A DNA stretch of 64,000 nt from Devosia oryzisoli (GCF_014837245.1 NZ_JACYFU010000004.1:62001-126000); one strand, 5' to 3'; counted from the first letter of the stretch, positions 9,804 to 18,930 are shown. Notes: generated by a model not told the origin, from the sequence alone. Numbers and translations: made by a program.

Positions 9804-10775
9804 TTAGTAGCCCAGACCCTTGCGGCGCTCGTATTCGCCTTCCGGATCATCAGCAGCGGTATAGAGCTTGGACTCGGTGATGATGAACTTTTCGGGCTCC
9901 GTGCCATCGGCCCAGTAGGCGGCCAGCGCGTCGAAGGCAGGGCCCGCCATGTTGGGGGTCAGCTCAACCGTTGCGTTGGCTTCTCCGGCGGCGATCGCCT
10001 GGAAGATGTCCGGCACGCCGTCGATGGAAACCACCTTGATGTCGGTGCCCGGCTTCAGGCCCGCATCCTTGATGGCCTGGATAGCGCCCACGGCCATGTC
10101 GTCGTTGTGCGCATAGACGGCACAGATATCGGCACCGCCGTTTTCGGCCTTGATGAAGCCTTCCATCACTTCCTTGCCCTTGGAGCGGGTGAAGTCACCC
10201 GTCTGGCTGCGCGCGATGGTGATGTTGTCGTGACCGGCGATGGCTTCCTCGAAGCCCTTCTTGCGATTGATCGCCGGGCTGGAACCGACGGTACCCTGCA
10301 GTTCCACGACCTTGCAGTCCTCCGACCCGACATTGTCGACGAGCCATTGGCCGGCAACGCGGCCTTCCTTGACCTGGTCCGATGCAACCGACGTCAGGTA
10401 GAGATCTTCCGGCGCCTCGACGCCACGGTCGAGCAGCACGACGGGGATTTCGGCTTCCTTGGCTTCCTGCAGCACGTCGTCCCAGCCGGTGGCGACAACG
10501 GGGGCCACGAGGATAGCGTCAACGCCCTGGGCGATGAAGCCTCGGATCGCCTTGATCTGGTTTTCCTGCTTCTGCTGGGCGTCCGCGAACTTAAGGTCGA
10601 CGCCGCGTTCCTCGGCCTGTTGCTTGGTGACTGACGTTTCAGCGGCGCGCCAGCCCGATTCCGAGCCGATCTGCGAGAAGCCAACCACCTTGCCGGAGAT
10701 ATCCTGCGCCAGGGCGCCAGAAGACAAAGCAGTAGCGAGGCCTGCCGCGAGGGCAAGCTTGGTGATGATGCTCAC
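9804..10775 (-). CDS. ytfQ: YtfQ-like periplasmic sugar-binding protein
   Basis: A 323-residue periplasmic binding protein. A signal peptide ends ...SSGALA before QDISG. The mature N-terminus VGFSQIGSESGWRAAET followed by QQKQENQIKAIRGFIAQGVD is the distinctive YtfQ pattern, and APVVATGWDDVL matches the E. coli galactofuranose binder closely. The start is the GTG at 10775, preceded by GGGAGGAAC; the frame is open 48 codons further up but lacks a ribosome site and would bury the signal peptide. It is the first gene of the operon and is followed by a stabilising double hairpin. Galactofuranose is the known E. coli ligand; in a plant-polysaccharide context arabinofuranosides are an alternative. 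Confidence 0.92.
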   Translation of the reverse strand: MSIITKLALAAGLATALSSGALAQDISGKVVGFSQIGSESGWRAAETSVTKQQAEERGVDLKFADAQQKQENQIKAIRGFIAQGVDAILVAPVVATGWDDVLQEAKEAEIPVVLLDRGVEAPEDLYLTSVASDQVKEGRVAGQWLVDNVGSEDCKVVELQGTVGSSPAINRKKGFEEAIAGHDNITIARSQTGDFTRSKGKEVMEGFIKAENGGADICAVYAHNDDMAVGAIQAIKDAGLKPGTDIKVVSIDGVPDIFQAIAAGEANATVELTPNMAGPAFDALAAYWADGTEPEKFIITESKLYTAADDPEGEYERRKGLGY

Positions 10776-10831
10776 GATTGTTCCTCCCAATGGACCACCG
10801 GGCCGTTTGGCCTTCGGCGATAGGGAGACGC

Positions 10832-10854
10832 TACATAAAGTACTATTATATGTA
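10832..10854 (-). promoter_or_regulatory. Promoter and candidate GntR operator of the ytfQ operon
   Basis: A perfect inverted repeat TACATA-N11-TATGTA, 57 bases before the ytfQ start. A perfect TATAAT (10850-10845, minus strand) lies inside it, so a protein bound here would cover the -10 box. No clear -35 is seen. The AGTACT in the spacer is itself palindromic. The assignment to the operon's own GntR regulator is inference. The 10855-11048 stretch up to the divergent SDR gene shows no gene. Confidence 0.5.
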
Positions 10855-11048
10855 AAGCCCTTCAACCTGACCTCTGCTGGCGACCCGCAGAACCAGGAAA
10901 AACTCCGGCTAGCAGGCATTTAGGCGGCGAGCGATGGGCAAGTCCGAGCGATGATCAGCGAGGCACACGAGGCCCGAACCGGTATGAATGCTTGGAACGG
11001 CTGTCCCTTGTCACGCATTGGCACCCCGATTGAACAAGGAGGCCAGCA

Positions 11049-11942
11049 GTGACTGATCGCTTCACCATGCAGGACCCGCGTCACCAGTATCCGGCGCCCC
11101 CATTCCCCCGCCAGCCGCAATCTCCGCCCGGGCTCGTCTCGAAAATGGAGCCGCTTCCCGATCATGGGGAAGAGAGTTATGCCGGCTTCGGACGGCTGAC
11201 CGGCCGCAAGGCGCTGATCACCGGTGGCGATTCCGGCATTGGCCGGGCCGCTGCCATCGCTTTCGCCCGGGAAGGCGCGGACGTGGCCATCAACTTCCTG
11301 CCCAGCGAACAGGAGGATGCGCAGGATGTCATCAGCCTGATCGAGAAGGCCGGCACGAAAGGCGTGGCCATCGCTGGTGACGTCAGCGACGAAAAGTTCT
11401 CCCGCAGTCTCGTGCGGCAGGCGATCAAGGAACTGGGCGGGCTCGATATTCTGGTGGTCAATGCTGCGCGCCAGCAGACCCGGCCAACGGTGGAAGAGGT
11501 CTCCTCCGACGACTTCGATCGCACCATGAAGACCAACCTCTATGCGCTGCACTGGATCGTGCAGGAGGCGGTGCCGCATCTGCCGCCGGGCGCATCGATC
11601 ATCACGACGGCATCGATCCAGGCCTTCGAGCCTTCGGCCGGACTGCTGGACTATGCGACCACCAAGGCCGGCATCGTGGCCTATACGCAGGCACTGGCCA
11701 GTCAGCTGATCGAGCGCGGCATCCGCGTCAACGCGGTCGCACCGGGGCCGTTCTGGACCGTGCTGCAGCCCAGTGGCGGCCAGCCTCCGGAGAAGGTGGA
11801 GAACTTCGGCAAGCAGAGCGCCTTCGGCCGGCCAGGCCAGCCTGTCGAACTGGCACCCATCTACGTTCTACTCGCCAGCCAGGAAGGCAGCTATCTCACC
11901 GGCGAGGTCTTCGGCGCGACTGGCGGGAAGGGAGTGACCTGA
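11049..11942 (+). CDS. Short-chain dehydrogenase/reductase, general-stress (YdaD/YhxD) type
   Basis: A 297-residue classical SDR with a 45-residue N-terminal extension (RHQYPAPPFPRQPQ...), typical of the stress-protein-39/glucose-dehydrogenase-like group. The cofactor motif is TGGDSGIGR (58-66), followed by NFLP in place of the usual basic NADP residues. NAA (138-140), S189, Y202 and K206 (YATTK) give the catalytic set. The C-terminal FGATGGKGVT ending is characteristic of this group. The GTG start follows AAGGAGG. The substrate is unknown. Context says little; homologues are commonly induced by desiccation or osmotic stress. Confidence 0.88.
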   Translation: MTDRFTMQDPRHQYPAPPFPRQPQSPPGLVSKMEPLPDHGEESYAGFGRLTGRKALITGGDSGIGRAAAIAFAREGADVAINFLPSEQEDAQDVISLIEKAGTKGVAIAGDVSDEKFSRSLVRQAIKELGGLDILVVNAARQQTRPTVEEVSSDDFDRTMKTNLYALHWIVQEAVPHLPPGASIITTASIQAFEPSAGLLDYATTKAGIVAYTQALASQLIERGIRVNAVAPGPFWTVLQPSGGQPPEKVENFGKQSAFGRPGQPVELAPIYVLLASQEGSYLTGEVFGATGGKGVT

Positions 11943-12136
11943 TGCGATCGGTAGCGCACAAGGCGCTGCGCGACACCGATGCCCTGTGGGACCATCCCAC
12001 GGGGCTACTCGCCCTCGCCTTGTATCCCGTCATGGTCGGGGCGTTTCTGCTCTGTCTCATGGCTCTGGGCGCCATGGAAGCGATCCGGCTCCTGCAGGGG
12101 CTCACACCGCCTCAGAGGGGTCCCAGCCCACGCTGA
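11942..12136 (+). CDS. Small single-span membrane protein (uncharacterised)
   Basis: A 64-residue ORF whose ATG overlaps the SDR stop by one base (TGATG), which favours coupled translation. Residues ~21-50 form one or two hydrophobic helices (LLALALYPVMVGAFLLCLMA), with a charged N-terminus and a Pro-rich tail. The 3' end overlaps the convergent kinase gene by 35 bases. No family recognised. The evidence is the start overlap and the hydrophobic segment, so it could be a chance frame. Confidence 0.45.
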   Translation: MRSVAHKALRDTDALWDHPTGLLALALYPVMVGAFLLCLMALGAMEAIRLLQGLTPPQRGPSPR

Positions 12137-13058
12137 GGAGCTGACGCCAGGCTCTGGCCGCATCGGTATCGAGATGAAGCCGCGCAGCAGCCAGCGGCAC
12201 GTCCGCTGCGAGAAACCGGACCTCATGGTTGTGGAGGAAACTGCTGATCCCCTCCCCGACCACCGGGTGCAGCGTCAACACGCCCCCGATAAACCCAATC
12301 GGCCGCTTGCCGACGCGCTGCGAAAGCGCGAGCCCGAGTTGCGCCAGCTCCAGCGCGGCATCGCGAAGAAGGCCGAGGGCCAGGCCATCCCCCTCCTCGG
12401 CCGCATCCCCCACGGCGACGGCCAGGGTCCCGATTTTGCCGCGGTCGCTCCCATAGACAAATTGACGAACATCGCTCCAGCTCGTGCCACCGATGATGGC
12501 GAACATCCTGTCCGCCACGGCCGAGACGTCACGAAAGGTGCCGGAATGGTCATGGGCGCGGTAGATGAGATCGAGAGCGCGCAGCGCAATCCAGCTCCCG
12601 GATCCGGCGTCGTCGATAAGGATGCCGCGCCCTCCAACCCGCACCACCTGCTCGGGCCCGAAATGAAGGCCGATTGACCCGGTGCCTGCCGAGACCAGAT
12701 GCCCCTCGCCGGGCTCGAAATTGGCCGCATAGGCAAGGCTCATGTCGTCTACTAGGACAGTGCTCCCCTCCGGCACGCCCAGAGTGTCGCGCAGCAGCGC
12801 ATTGACGTCGGCGGTGGCCGCGGGCCCAAACCCGGTCAGTCCCGCAAGAACGCCGCCAGCCGAAAGGCCGGCTTCCGCAAGGTCCTTGCCGATCGCGGAC
12901 AGCACCTCCCGCAGTCTCGCCTTTTCGGCCGGGTTGAACACGTGGCCGGTGGCGCCCACGGTCCTTCCCCGCGTCACCACGTCCCCGTGCTCATCGCAGG
13001 CGACCCAGCGGCTGCCGGTGCCACCGACGTCGAGACCAAGGTGGATCGTGTGGGTCAT
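12102..13058 (-). CDS. BadF/BadG-type N-acetylhexosamine kinase
   Basis: A 318-residue ASKHA-fold kinase. The phosphate-1 loop LGLDVGGTGSRW is at the N-terminus, the adenosine/phosphate-2 region is SAGTGSIG and the GGRGILIDDAGSGSWIALRAL stretch is the N-acetylglucosamine kinase signature (split here by function: GILIDDAGSGS binds substrate). It belongs to the BadF/BadG/BcrA/BcrD group rather than the ROK group. It would phosphorylate GlcNAc or ManNAc at O6. Its start overlaps nanE by 4 bases, so ManNAc supplied by the importer and passed to NanE is the likely flow. The symbol is left open because substrate preference cannot be read from sequence. Confidence 0.85.
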   Translation of the reverse strand: MTHTIHLGLDVGGTGSRWVACDEHGDVVTRGRTVGATGHVFNPAEKARLREVLSAIGKDLAEAGLSAGGVLAGLTGFGPAATADVNALLRDTLGVPEGSTVLVDDMSLAYAANFEPGEGHLVSAGTGSIGLHFGPEQVVRVGGRGILIDDAGSGSWIALRALDLIYRAHDHSGTFRDVSAVADRMFAIIGGTSWSDVRQFVYGSDRGKIGTLAVAVGDAAEEGDGLALGLLRDAALELAQLGLALSQRVGKRPIGFIGGVLTLHPVVGEGISSFLHNHEVRFLAADVPLAAARLHLDTDAARAWRQLLSVGWDPSEAV

Positions 13059-13732
13059 TGAGGAACACCGAGCGAAACGAAGCGGCGCGTGATCTCGCGC
13101 GGATTGGTGATCATCGTGCCGACGACAACGGCATGGGCACCGGCCTCAAATGCTCGCCTTACAAGTTCGGGCGTGTTGTATCGCCCCTCGGCAATCACCG
13201 GCAGGCTGATCCGGCGAGCCAGCGCCTCCACGAGCGCCACGTCCGGCGCTTCAGGTTTGGGCCCGGTGGCTTCGGTATAGCCGGACAGCGTGGTGCCGAC
13301 ATAGGTTGCGCCAGCGTCTGCGGCGGCCAAACCCTCGTCCAGAACGGACACATCGGCGAAGACTTCAACCCCCAGTTCGTCGCGAATGCGCCGGATCAGC
13401 ACCGTCGGTTCTTCACCGTTCCGTGGACGCAGCGTGCAATCGAGCGCAACGACATCGGCGCCGGCGGCAACGATGGCGCGGGCAGCGTCGAAATTGGGCG
13501 TGATGTAGACGGGAGAACTGTCGGAAAGAATCTTGTAGATGCCCAGCACAGGCAGCCCTGCCGCCTTGACCGCTGCAATGTCCTCGGGTCCGTTCGCCCT
13601 GATGCCGACAGCGCCGCCGTCACGTGCCGCCAGCGCCATGGCGCCCATGAACGCGGGGCCGTGCAGCGGGTTGTCCGCGCGCGCCTGGCACGAGACGATG
13701 ATGCCTCTTTTCGCCAGCTTGAGCGGGCTCAT
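13055..13732 (-). CDS. nanE: N-acetylmannosamine-6-phosphate 2-epimerase
   Basis: A 225-residue TIM-barrel epimerase. The family marks IVSCQA near the N-terminus, GTTLSGYTE in the middle and VIAEGRYNTPE near the C-terminus match NanE closely. It converts ManNAc-6-P to GlcNAc-6-P, the step that joins sialic acid/ManNAc breakdown to the NagA/NagB route. The start is the ATG at 13732, overlapping the permease stop by 4 bases; the long open frame upstream of it is the shadow of the permease. No NanA lyase is present in the operon. Confidence 0.93.
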   Translation of the reverse strand: MSPLKLAKRGIIVSCQARADNPLHGPAFMGAMALAARDGGAVGIRANGPEDIAAVKAAGLPVLGIYKILSDSSPVYITPNFDAARAIVAAGADVVALDCTLRPRNGEEPTVLIRRIRDELGVEVFADVSVLDEGLAAADAGATYVGTTLSGYTEATGPKPEAPDVALVEALARRISLPVIAEGRYNTPELVRRAFEAGAHAVVVGTMITNPREITRRFVSLGVPQ

Positions 13733-14592
13733 TTGACCGCTCCCGAGGTCATGCCGTTGATGAACTGGCGCGACAGGATGATGTAGAGCAGCACGATCGG
13801 CGCCGCCGACAGCGTCAGCCCGGCAAACAGCACGCCCCAATTGCTGTTGTACTCGCCCATGAAGGTGGTGAGCCCTTGCGGCAGCGTCTTGAGGTTGTCG
13901 TTCTGGATGAAGATCAGCGGGAAGAAGAAGTCGTTCCAGATCGGCACCAGGTTCTGGATGCCGGCGATCACCATGGCCGGCCGGACCAGCGGCAGCATGA
14001 TGGACCACATGATGCGCGCCTCGCTCGCTCCATCCATGCGCGCCGCATCCTCAAGCTCGCTCGGCAGCGTGCGGATGAAGCCGGTCATAATGAAGACCGT
14101 GGTGGGCAGGCCCATCGCCACATAGACGAGGATCAGCGAAAACGGCGTGTTCAGCGCACCCAGGTCCCGCATCAGGATGAAGAGCGGGATGATGGCCAGC
14201 TTGAGCGGCAGCGTGAGGCCGGCCAGGAAGAACATGAGGATGAAGCCCGCGCCCCAGAACTCGTAGCGCGCAATGGCGTAGGCCGCCATGGTGCCCAGCG
14301 CCAGCACGAGGGTGATTGATGTGCCGGTGACGAAGACGGAGTTCAGTAGGTAGCGCAGGAAATTCGTCTCGGTCCAGATCTTCACGATGTTCTCGACATG
14401 GGTGAAGTCGGGCAGCGCGAACGGATGCTGGTAGATTTGCGCGCTGGTCTTGAAGGCGGCAAACACCATGATGACGATCGGCGCCAGCATGATGACGGTG
14501 TTGGCGATGAGAATGATCTGGATCAGCCCGTCGCGCCCCAACGTTCCCAAGAGGCCCCGGCGGTCGCCATAATGCTCGACGGCCGCGCTCAT
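13729..14592 (-). CDS. Carbohydrate ABC transporter permease, MalG/UgpE type
   Basis: A 287-residue inner-membrane permease with six predicted helices. The EAA loop reads ELEDAARMDGASEARIMWSI followed by LPLVRP, the contact site for the ATPase. It pairs with the UgpA-like permease immediately before it (4-base ATGA overlap), and its end overlaps nanE likewise. It is part of the amino-sugar import operon. Confidence 0.92.
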   Translation of the reverse strand: MSAAVEHYGDRRGLLGTLGRDGLIQIILIANTVIMLAPIVIMVFAAFKTSAQIYQHPFALPDFTHVENIVKIWTETNFLRYLLNSVFVTGTSITLVLALGTMAAYAIARYEFWGAGFILMFFLAGLTLPLKLAIIPLFILMRDLGALNTPFSLILVYVAMGLPTTVFIMTGFIRTLPSELEDAARMDGASEARIMWSIMLPLVRPAMVIAGIQNLVPIWNDFFFPLIFIQNDNLKTLPQGLTTFMGEYNSNWGVLFAGLTLSAAPIVLLYIILSRQFINGMTSGAVK

Positions 14593-15512
14593 AGCTCGAT
14601 CTCCCGTGCGCGCAGCTTGACGGTGATGACGCTGGCAACAGCCGCGATGAAGAGGAAGATCAGCACCGCAAGCGCGCTGCCCATGCCGAAATTCTGGGTG
14701 GAACTGGAGACGGTTCCGAAGGCCGTGCGGTAGAAGAGAAGCCCCAGGACGTCGGTCGAGCCATAGGGCGAACCATCAAGACCTGCCATGACGTAGGGGA
14801 TTTCAAACCAGTTGAAGGCCCCCACGAAAAGCAGCACGAACACCACGGTGGCGCTCGGCGCCACCAGCGGCCACACCACCTTGGAAATCTTGACCCACTC
14901 GCTTTCGGTTTCCATGCGCACGGCGTCGAGGATCTCCCCCGGGATGCGCTGCATGCCGGCGAGGAACACCAGCGCGGGAAAGCCCACCATGTGCCAGGCA
15001 TTGGCTACCACCAGCGACCAAAGCGCCGTCGTGTCCTGCCCCAGCCAGGGCTGCGCCAGGGCGCCGAGGCCGACCGATTTGAGCGAGATGTTCACCACCC
15101 CGAACAGCGGGTGGTAGAAGAGCTTGAACATGTAGCCCACGATGATGGTCGAGAGCACCACGGGCAGGAAGACGGCGATGCGGTGGAAACGCGCACCCGG
15201 CAGTCCGCGCCACAGGCAATAGGCCAGTAGGAAACCGACCCCGTTCTGCAGCACCATCAACGCAAAGAACACCATGACGTTGTTGCGGAAGGCGTTCCAG
15301 GTGTAGCTGGCGTAGGGCGGGGCAAACAGCACCTTGTAGAAATTGTCGAAGCCGACGAACTGCCCGCGCGCCATGCCCTTCCACTCGAAGAAGGCGTAGG
15401 CGAAGGCGGAAATGATCGGGTAGACGATAAAGAGCGCCACAAAGGCCAGTGGCGGCACGATCAGCACGGTGATCCACAGTCCACGACCGGTGAGGCGCAA
15501 GCGGGGCATCAA
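14589..15512 (-). CDS. Carbohydrate ABC transporter permease, MalF/UgpA type
   Basis: A 307-residue permease with six helices. The N-terminal helix is followed by the usual long periplasmic loop with GFDNFYKV. The EAA-type loop is IPGEILDAVRMETESEWVKIS followed by WPLVAP (substituted at the usual EAA). It forms the channel with the MalG-type permease that overlaps its end. It follows the binding-protein gene after 67 bases. Confidence 0.92.
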   Translation of the reverse strand: MMPRLRLTGRGLWITVLIVPPLAFVALFIVYPIISAFAYAFFEWKGMARGQFVGFDNFYKVLFAPPYASYTWNAFRNNVMVFFALMVLQNGVGFLLAYCLWRGLPGARFHRIAVFLPVVLSTIIVGYMFKLFYHPLFGVVNISLKSVGLGALAQPWLGQDTTALWSLVVANAWHMVGFPALVFLAGMQRIPGEILDAVRMETESEWVKISKVVWPLVAPSATVVFVLLFVGAFNWFEIPYVMAGLDGSPYGSTDVLGLLFYRTAFGTVSSSTQNFGMGSALAVLIFLFIAAVASVITVKLRAREIEL

Positions 15513-15579
15513 GACAAGTCCTCGTCGGCGGGAAGAGGGAGGGCCGGCAGCGTTGGGTCCGCCGGCCCGCGGGAGGAAC

Positions 15580-16818
15580 TTACTTCTGGAACGGCTCGTA
15601 CCAGGCGGCGATGCCCTCGGTCACGGCCTTGCCGACCTCTTCGGGCGTTGCCTTGTTGTCGAGCATCTTCTGTACTTCTGCCTGCAGCAGCACCGATCCA
15701 GTCGGCTCGCCATAGCGGAAATCGGTCAACATGATGTAGGGGATCGACTGCTTGTCGAGTTCGGCAACCTTTGCCAGCACGGGGTCCTTGAACTCGACGC
15801 CCGGGATGGTGGAGATATTGCTCAAATCGTCAGCAAAGGCCTGACCGAATTCGGCGGAGGCCAGGTAGTTGAGGAACTTGAGTGCCGCTTCCGGGTGCTC
15901 GGTCTTGGCATTGGCCGCGTAGCCGCCGTCCACATAGGTCGCAACAAGCTTCGGATCGTCGGCCGTCTCGCCCGGGGCGGCCATCACGCCGATGTCGAGA
16001 TCGGGGTTCTGGTTGCGAAAATTGGCGATTTCATACGAGCCACCGGCGAACATTGCGGCCATGCCCGAGGTGAAGAGCTGCTGGGCCGAGGGGTAGTCGA
16101 GGCCGATGAACCCATCGGGGAAATAGGCGGTGATGTCCTTGAGATGGGTCAACGCATCGATGTAGCGCTCGTCGGTGAAGTCGGTCTTGCCGGCGGCCAA
16201 ATCCTCGTAGAAGTCCTTGCCCATGATGGACGAGGTGAGCGCGCCCACCACTACTTCGTTCTGCCAGGCGGTTGCCGTACCGTTGGCGAAGGGCATGATG
16301 CCGGCGGCCTTGAGCTTTTCGCAGGCAGCAACCAGTTCATCCCAGGTCTGCGGCTCTTCGATGCCGTTATCGGCAAAGATCTGCTTGTTGTAGAGGATGA
16401 ACTGGGTCGAGACGGCGAAGGGGATGGCGTAGACGGTGTTGTCGGAGCGCTGTGTCTCGGCCGTGAGATAATTGGCCGGAATGGCGTCGAGACCCTCGAT
16501 CTTCTCGCCGTCGAGCGGCATCAGGTAGCCCGCGCTGGAGAGGGTTTCGAGCCCGCCATAGGCGCGCACCATCATCAGGTCCGGCCCCGTCCCTCCCGCC
16601 AGCGCGGTCGAGAGAATGGTGTTGTAGTTCGTGGCCTCGAACGTCTCGAACTTGATAGTGATATCCGGGTTGTCGGCCTCGAAGGCGTCGATGAACTTTT
16701 CATACTGCGCCCTGTCCTCCTGCCGCCACGACCAGAAGGTGAGGTCTTGGGCAAAGGCCGGAACGGCGATGAGCAGTGCACCGAGTGCGGCACCGTATCT
16801 AATGAGTGTCTTGTTCAT
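15580..16818 (-). CDS. Extracellular sugar-binding protein of the amino-sugar ABC importer
   Basis: A 412-residue family-1 (COG1653) solute-binding protein with a signal peptide ending AVPAFAQ. Mature residues begin DLTFWSWRQEDRAQYEK, the usual start of this family, followed by the DITIKFETFEATNYNTIL strand-helix. The Trp and Tyr content fits sugar stacking. The ligand cannot be read directly; the downstream nanE and kinase suggest an N-acetylated amino sugar. It is the second gene of the operon, after the ATPase. Confidence 0.9.
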   Translation of the reverse strand: MNKTLIRYGAALGALLIAVPAFAQDLTFWSWRQEDRAQYEKFIDAFEADNPDITIKFETFEATNYNTILSTALAGGTGPDLMMVRAYGGLETLSSAGYLMPLDGEKIEGLDAIPANYLTAETQRSDNTVYAIPFAVSTQFILYNKQIFADNGIEEPQTWDELVAACEKLKAAGIMPFANGTATAWQNEVVVGALTSSIMGKDFYEDLAAGKTDFTDERYIDALTHLKDITAYFPDGFIGLDYPSAQQLFTSGMAAMFAGGSYEIANFRNQNPDLDIGVMAAPGETADDPKLVATYVDGGYAANAKTEHPEAALKFLNYLASAEFGQAFADDLSNISTIPGVEFKDPVLAKVAELDKQSIPYIMLTDFRYGEPTGSVLLQAEVQKMLDNKATPEEVGKAVTEGIAAWYEPFQK

Positions 16819-16848
16819 ATCGTTTGTCCCTCTCCTTGGACGTTTTGG

Positions 16849-17919
16849 TCAGGCCGAGAGGCGCTGACCGGTTTCCCTGCTGAAAAAATGCGCCCCCTCT
16901 AGCGCAATCTCGACATGCACCGGCGTATCCGGTTCGTAGCTCTCATCGGGCCCCGTACGGACGCTGACCAGCGTACCGTCGCCCAGACGGGCATAGACGT
17001 AGGCGTTGTCGCCCAGATACTCGGTGTAGATGACGGTTGCCGCGTACCCGTTGGCAGAGGCATCCCGACGAAGCCGCATCGCATCGGGCCTCACACCCAA
17101 GGTGAGACGACCGTGCTCCGGACCAGGCAGGCGCGGCAGGGTGACCGAGCCGGCACCCGGAAGAGCCAGCGCATCGCCTTCGCGCTCCACTTCGAGCAAC
17201 GCCATCCTGGGCGACCCGATAAAGGTGGCGACAAACGTGTTGGCAGGGGTCTGGTAGAGATCGCGCGGGGAACCGACCTGCTCGATGCGGCCCAGATTCA
17301 TCACCACAATCCTGTCCGCCAAGGTCATGGCTTCAACCTGATCGTGGGTGACGTAGATCGTGGTGCCGCCGATGTCGCGGTGCAGTTTCGCGATTTCGAG
17401 CCGAACGTCGGAGCGCAGGGCCGCATCGAGATTGGACAGCGGCTCATCGAGCAGCAGCACCTGCGGCTTGCGCACCAGAGCGCGTCCGATGGCGACGCGC
17501 TGGCGCTGACCGCCCGAGAGTTCACGCGGCTTGCGCTTCAGCAGCGGTTCGAGCCGCAGCATACGCGCGGCCTCGGCAATGCGCGCCTCGACCTCGGCCT
17601 TGTCGAGACCCATGAGGCGAGCACCGAACGCCATGTTTTCGTAGACGTCCATATGCGGATAGAGCGCGTAGGACTGAAACACCATCGCGATGCCGCGGCG
17701 CGAGGGCGGCACGGCATTCATGGTGCGGCCGTTGAGCTGGAACTCGCCGTCGGAAATCGGGTCGAGCCCGGCAATCAATCGCAGGAGCGTGGACTTGCCG
17801 CACCCGGAGGGTCCGACAAAGACGACGAACTCCCGATCGCCGATATCGAGATCGATGCCGTGCAGCACCTCGACGTTGCGAAACCGCTTCTTGATGCCGC
17901 GTAGCGAAAGCTGCGCCAT
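16849..17919 (-). CDS. Sugar ABC transporter ATPase, UgpC/MalK type
   Basis: A 356-residue ATPase with Walker A GPSGCGKST (residues 36-44), the Q-loop at VFQSYALYPHMDV, signature LSGGQRQRVAIGRAL, Walker B LLLDEPLSNLD and H-loop VTHDQVEAMTLAD. The C-terminal third is the OB-fold TOBE region typical of MalK/UgpC. It is the first gene of the amino-sugar operon after the regulator gene; a GGAAT-N5-ATTCC operator lies about 60 bases before its start. Confidence 0.94.
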   Translation of the reverse strand: MAQLSLRGIKKRFRNVEVLHGIDLDIGDREFVVFVGPSGCGKSTLLRLIAGLDPISDGEFQLNGRTMNAVPPSRRGIAMVFQSYALYPHMDVYENMAFGARLMGLDKAEVEARIAEAARMLRLEPLLKRKPRELSGGQRQRVAIGRALVRKPQVLLLDEPLSNLDAALRSDVRLEIAKLHRDIGGTTIYVTHDQVEAMTLADRIVVMNLGRIEQVGSPRDLYQTPANTFVATFIGSPRMALLEVEREGDALALPGAGSVTLPRLPGPEHGRLTLGVRPDAMRLRRDASANGYAATVIYTEYLGDNAYVYARLGDGTLVSVRTGPDESYEPDTPVHVEIALEGAHFFSRETGQRLSA

Positions 17920-17976
17920 GTCCTCTCCACGGGCGCGACAGCGCAGAAAAGCTGCGGTGCGTGCGTGTCCCTGGAT

Positions 17977-17991
17977 GGAATACTAAATTCC
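17977..17991 (-). promoter_or_regulatory. Candidate RpiR-type operator before the amino-sugar transport operon
   Basis: GGAAT (17977-17981) and ATTCC (17987-17991) form an inverted repeat with a 5-base spacer, 58 bases before the ATPase start. The same half-sites and spacing recur before the regulator gene (18931-18949), which supports a shared regulator. Confidence 0.6.
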
Positions 17992-18036
17992 GATTTTCCA
18001 ACGTGTCAAGAATAGACAATCACGAATTGGCTGTGA

Positions 18037-18885
18037 CTAGGCCTTGAGCACGGTCACCGCCTCCTCGCTGCGGTGGATGTGGTCATAGGCATCTGCCTGC
18101 CGGCGCAACAGGAGGATGAACAGCATGTCGGTCAGCATCAATTGCGCATCTCGCGACGTGATGGCGGACGAGCGCACGCGCTCTTCATCGGCCACCGTAT
18201 GAAGGCCGATGTCGGCCAGTTGCAGCAGCGGATTGGGATGCAGGCCCGTCACCGAAACGACAGTTGCGCCGCGCGCCTTTGCCAGTTCCGCGATGCGCAG
18301 GGTTTCGACGCTGCGGCCGGAATGGGAAAGCGCAAAGAGGAGGTCTTCGCGACCCAACGTTGATGCGCTCGAAATCTGGATGTGCGTATCGCTATCCAGC
18401 AGCACGGAGCGGCCAAGCTTGAGCAGTTTGTAGGAAAAATCCTTGGCGACGAGCGAGGACGCACCGACCCCGGCCAATTGGATGCGGCGCGCGTTGAGCA
18501 CGGCTTCCAGCGCGTCGTCGATGGTTTTTTCCTCGTTGGCCGCGGCCGTCTCGCGCATCGAGAGCACCTTGGAGCCGATCAGCTTTTGCAGGATCGTCAT
18601 GTAGGAATCGCTGGCATCGATGCTGCCATGGATGATGCCGGCGGGCGCCTGCCACTCCTGCGCCTTTGCCTTGTTGACCGCCAGCTTGAGCTGCTGATAG
18701 CCGGCATAGCCGAGCTTCTGGCTAAACTTGACGACGCTGGACTGGCTGCGGCCGGTGGCTTGAGCCAGCGCGGCCGATGACATGGCGAGCATGCGTTCGG
18801 GATCGTCGAGAATGAACTGGGCGATCTGACGATCCGCCTGCGTCATCGCATCGATCTGGGCGCTGAGGATGCGCAGGATGGACAT
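18037..18885 (-). CDS. RpiR-family transcriptional regulator (HTH + SIS)
   Basis: A 282-residue regulator. Residues ~1-77 are the RpiR helix-turn-helix (ALAQATGRSQSSVVKFSQKLGYAGYQQLKLAV). From ~115 it is a SIS sugar-phosphate-binding domain with LAGVGASSLVAKDF and LFALSHSGRSVET. RpiR regulators of this group respond to sugar phosphates such as GlcNAc-6-P, ManNAc-6-P or MurNAc-6-P, in keeping with the downstream kinase and nanE. A 7-bp-arm palindrome about 45 bases before its start suggests autoregulation. It is in the same direction as the transport operon, with 117 bases and another operator between them. Confidence 0.92.
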   Translation of the reverse strand: MSILRILSAQIDAMTQADRQIAQFILDDPERMLAMSSAALAQATGRSQSSVVKFSQKLGYAGYQQLKLAVNKAKAQEWQAPAGIIHGSIDASDSYMTILQKLIGSKVLSMRETAAANEEKTIDDALEAVLNARRIQLAGVGASSLVAKDFSYKLLKLGRSVLLDSDTHIQISSASTLGREDLLFALSHSGRSVETLRIAELAKARGATVVSVTGLHPNPLLQLADIGLHTVADEERVRSSAITSRDAQLMLTDMLFILLLRRQADAYDHIHRSEEAVTVLKA

Positions 18886-18930
18886 GGTTCCCCCGGCCGC
18901 TCGATGGCCCCGGATGAGTCACCGACATGG

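Noticed and set aside
10994..11019. GGAAC upstream of the SDR as an EcfG promoter
   Set aside because: At 16 or 17 bases downstream the -10 is GCAT or CATT, not CGTT; only half matches.
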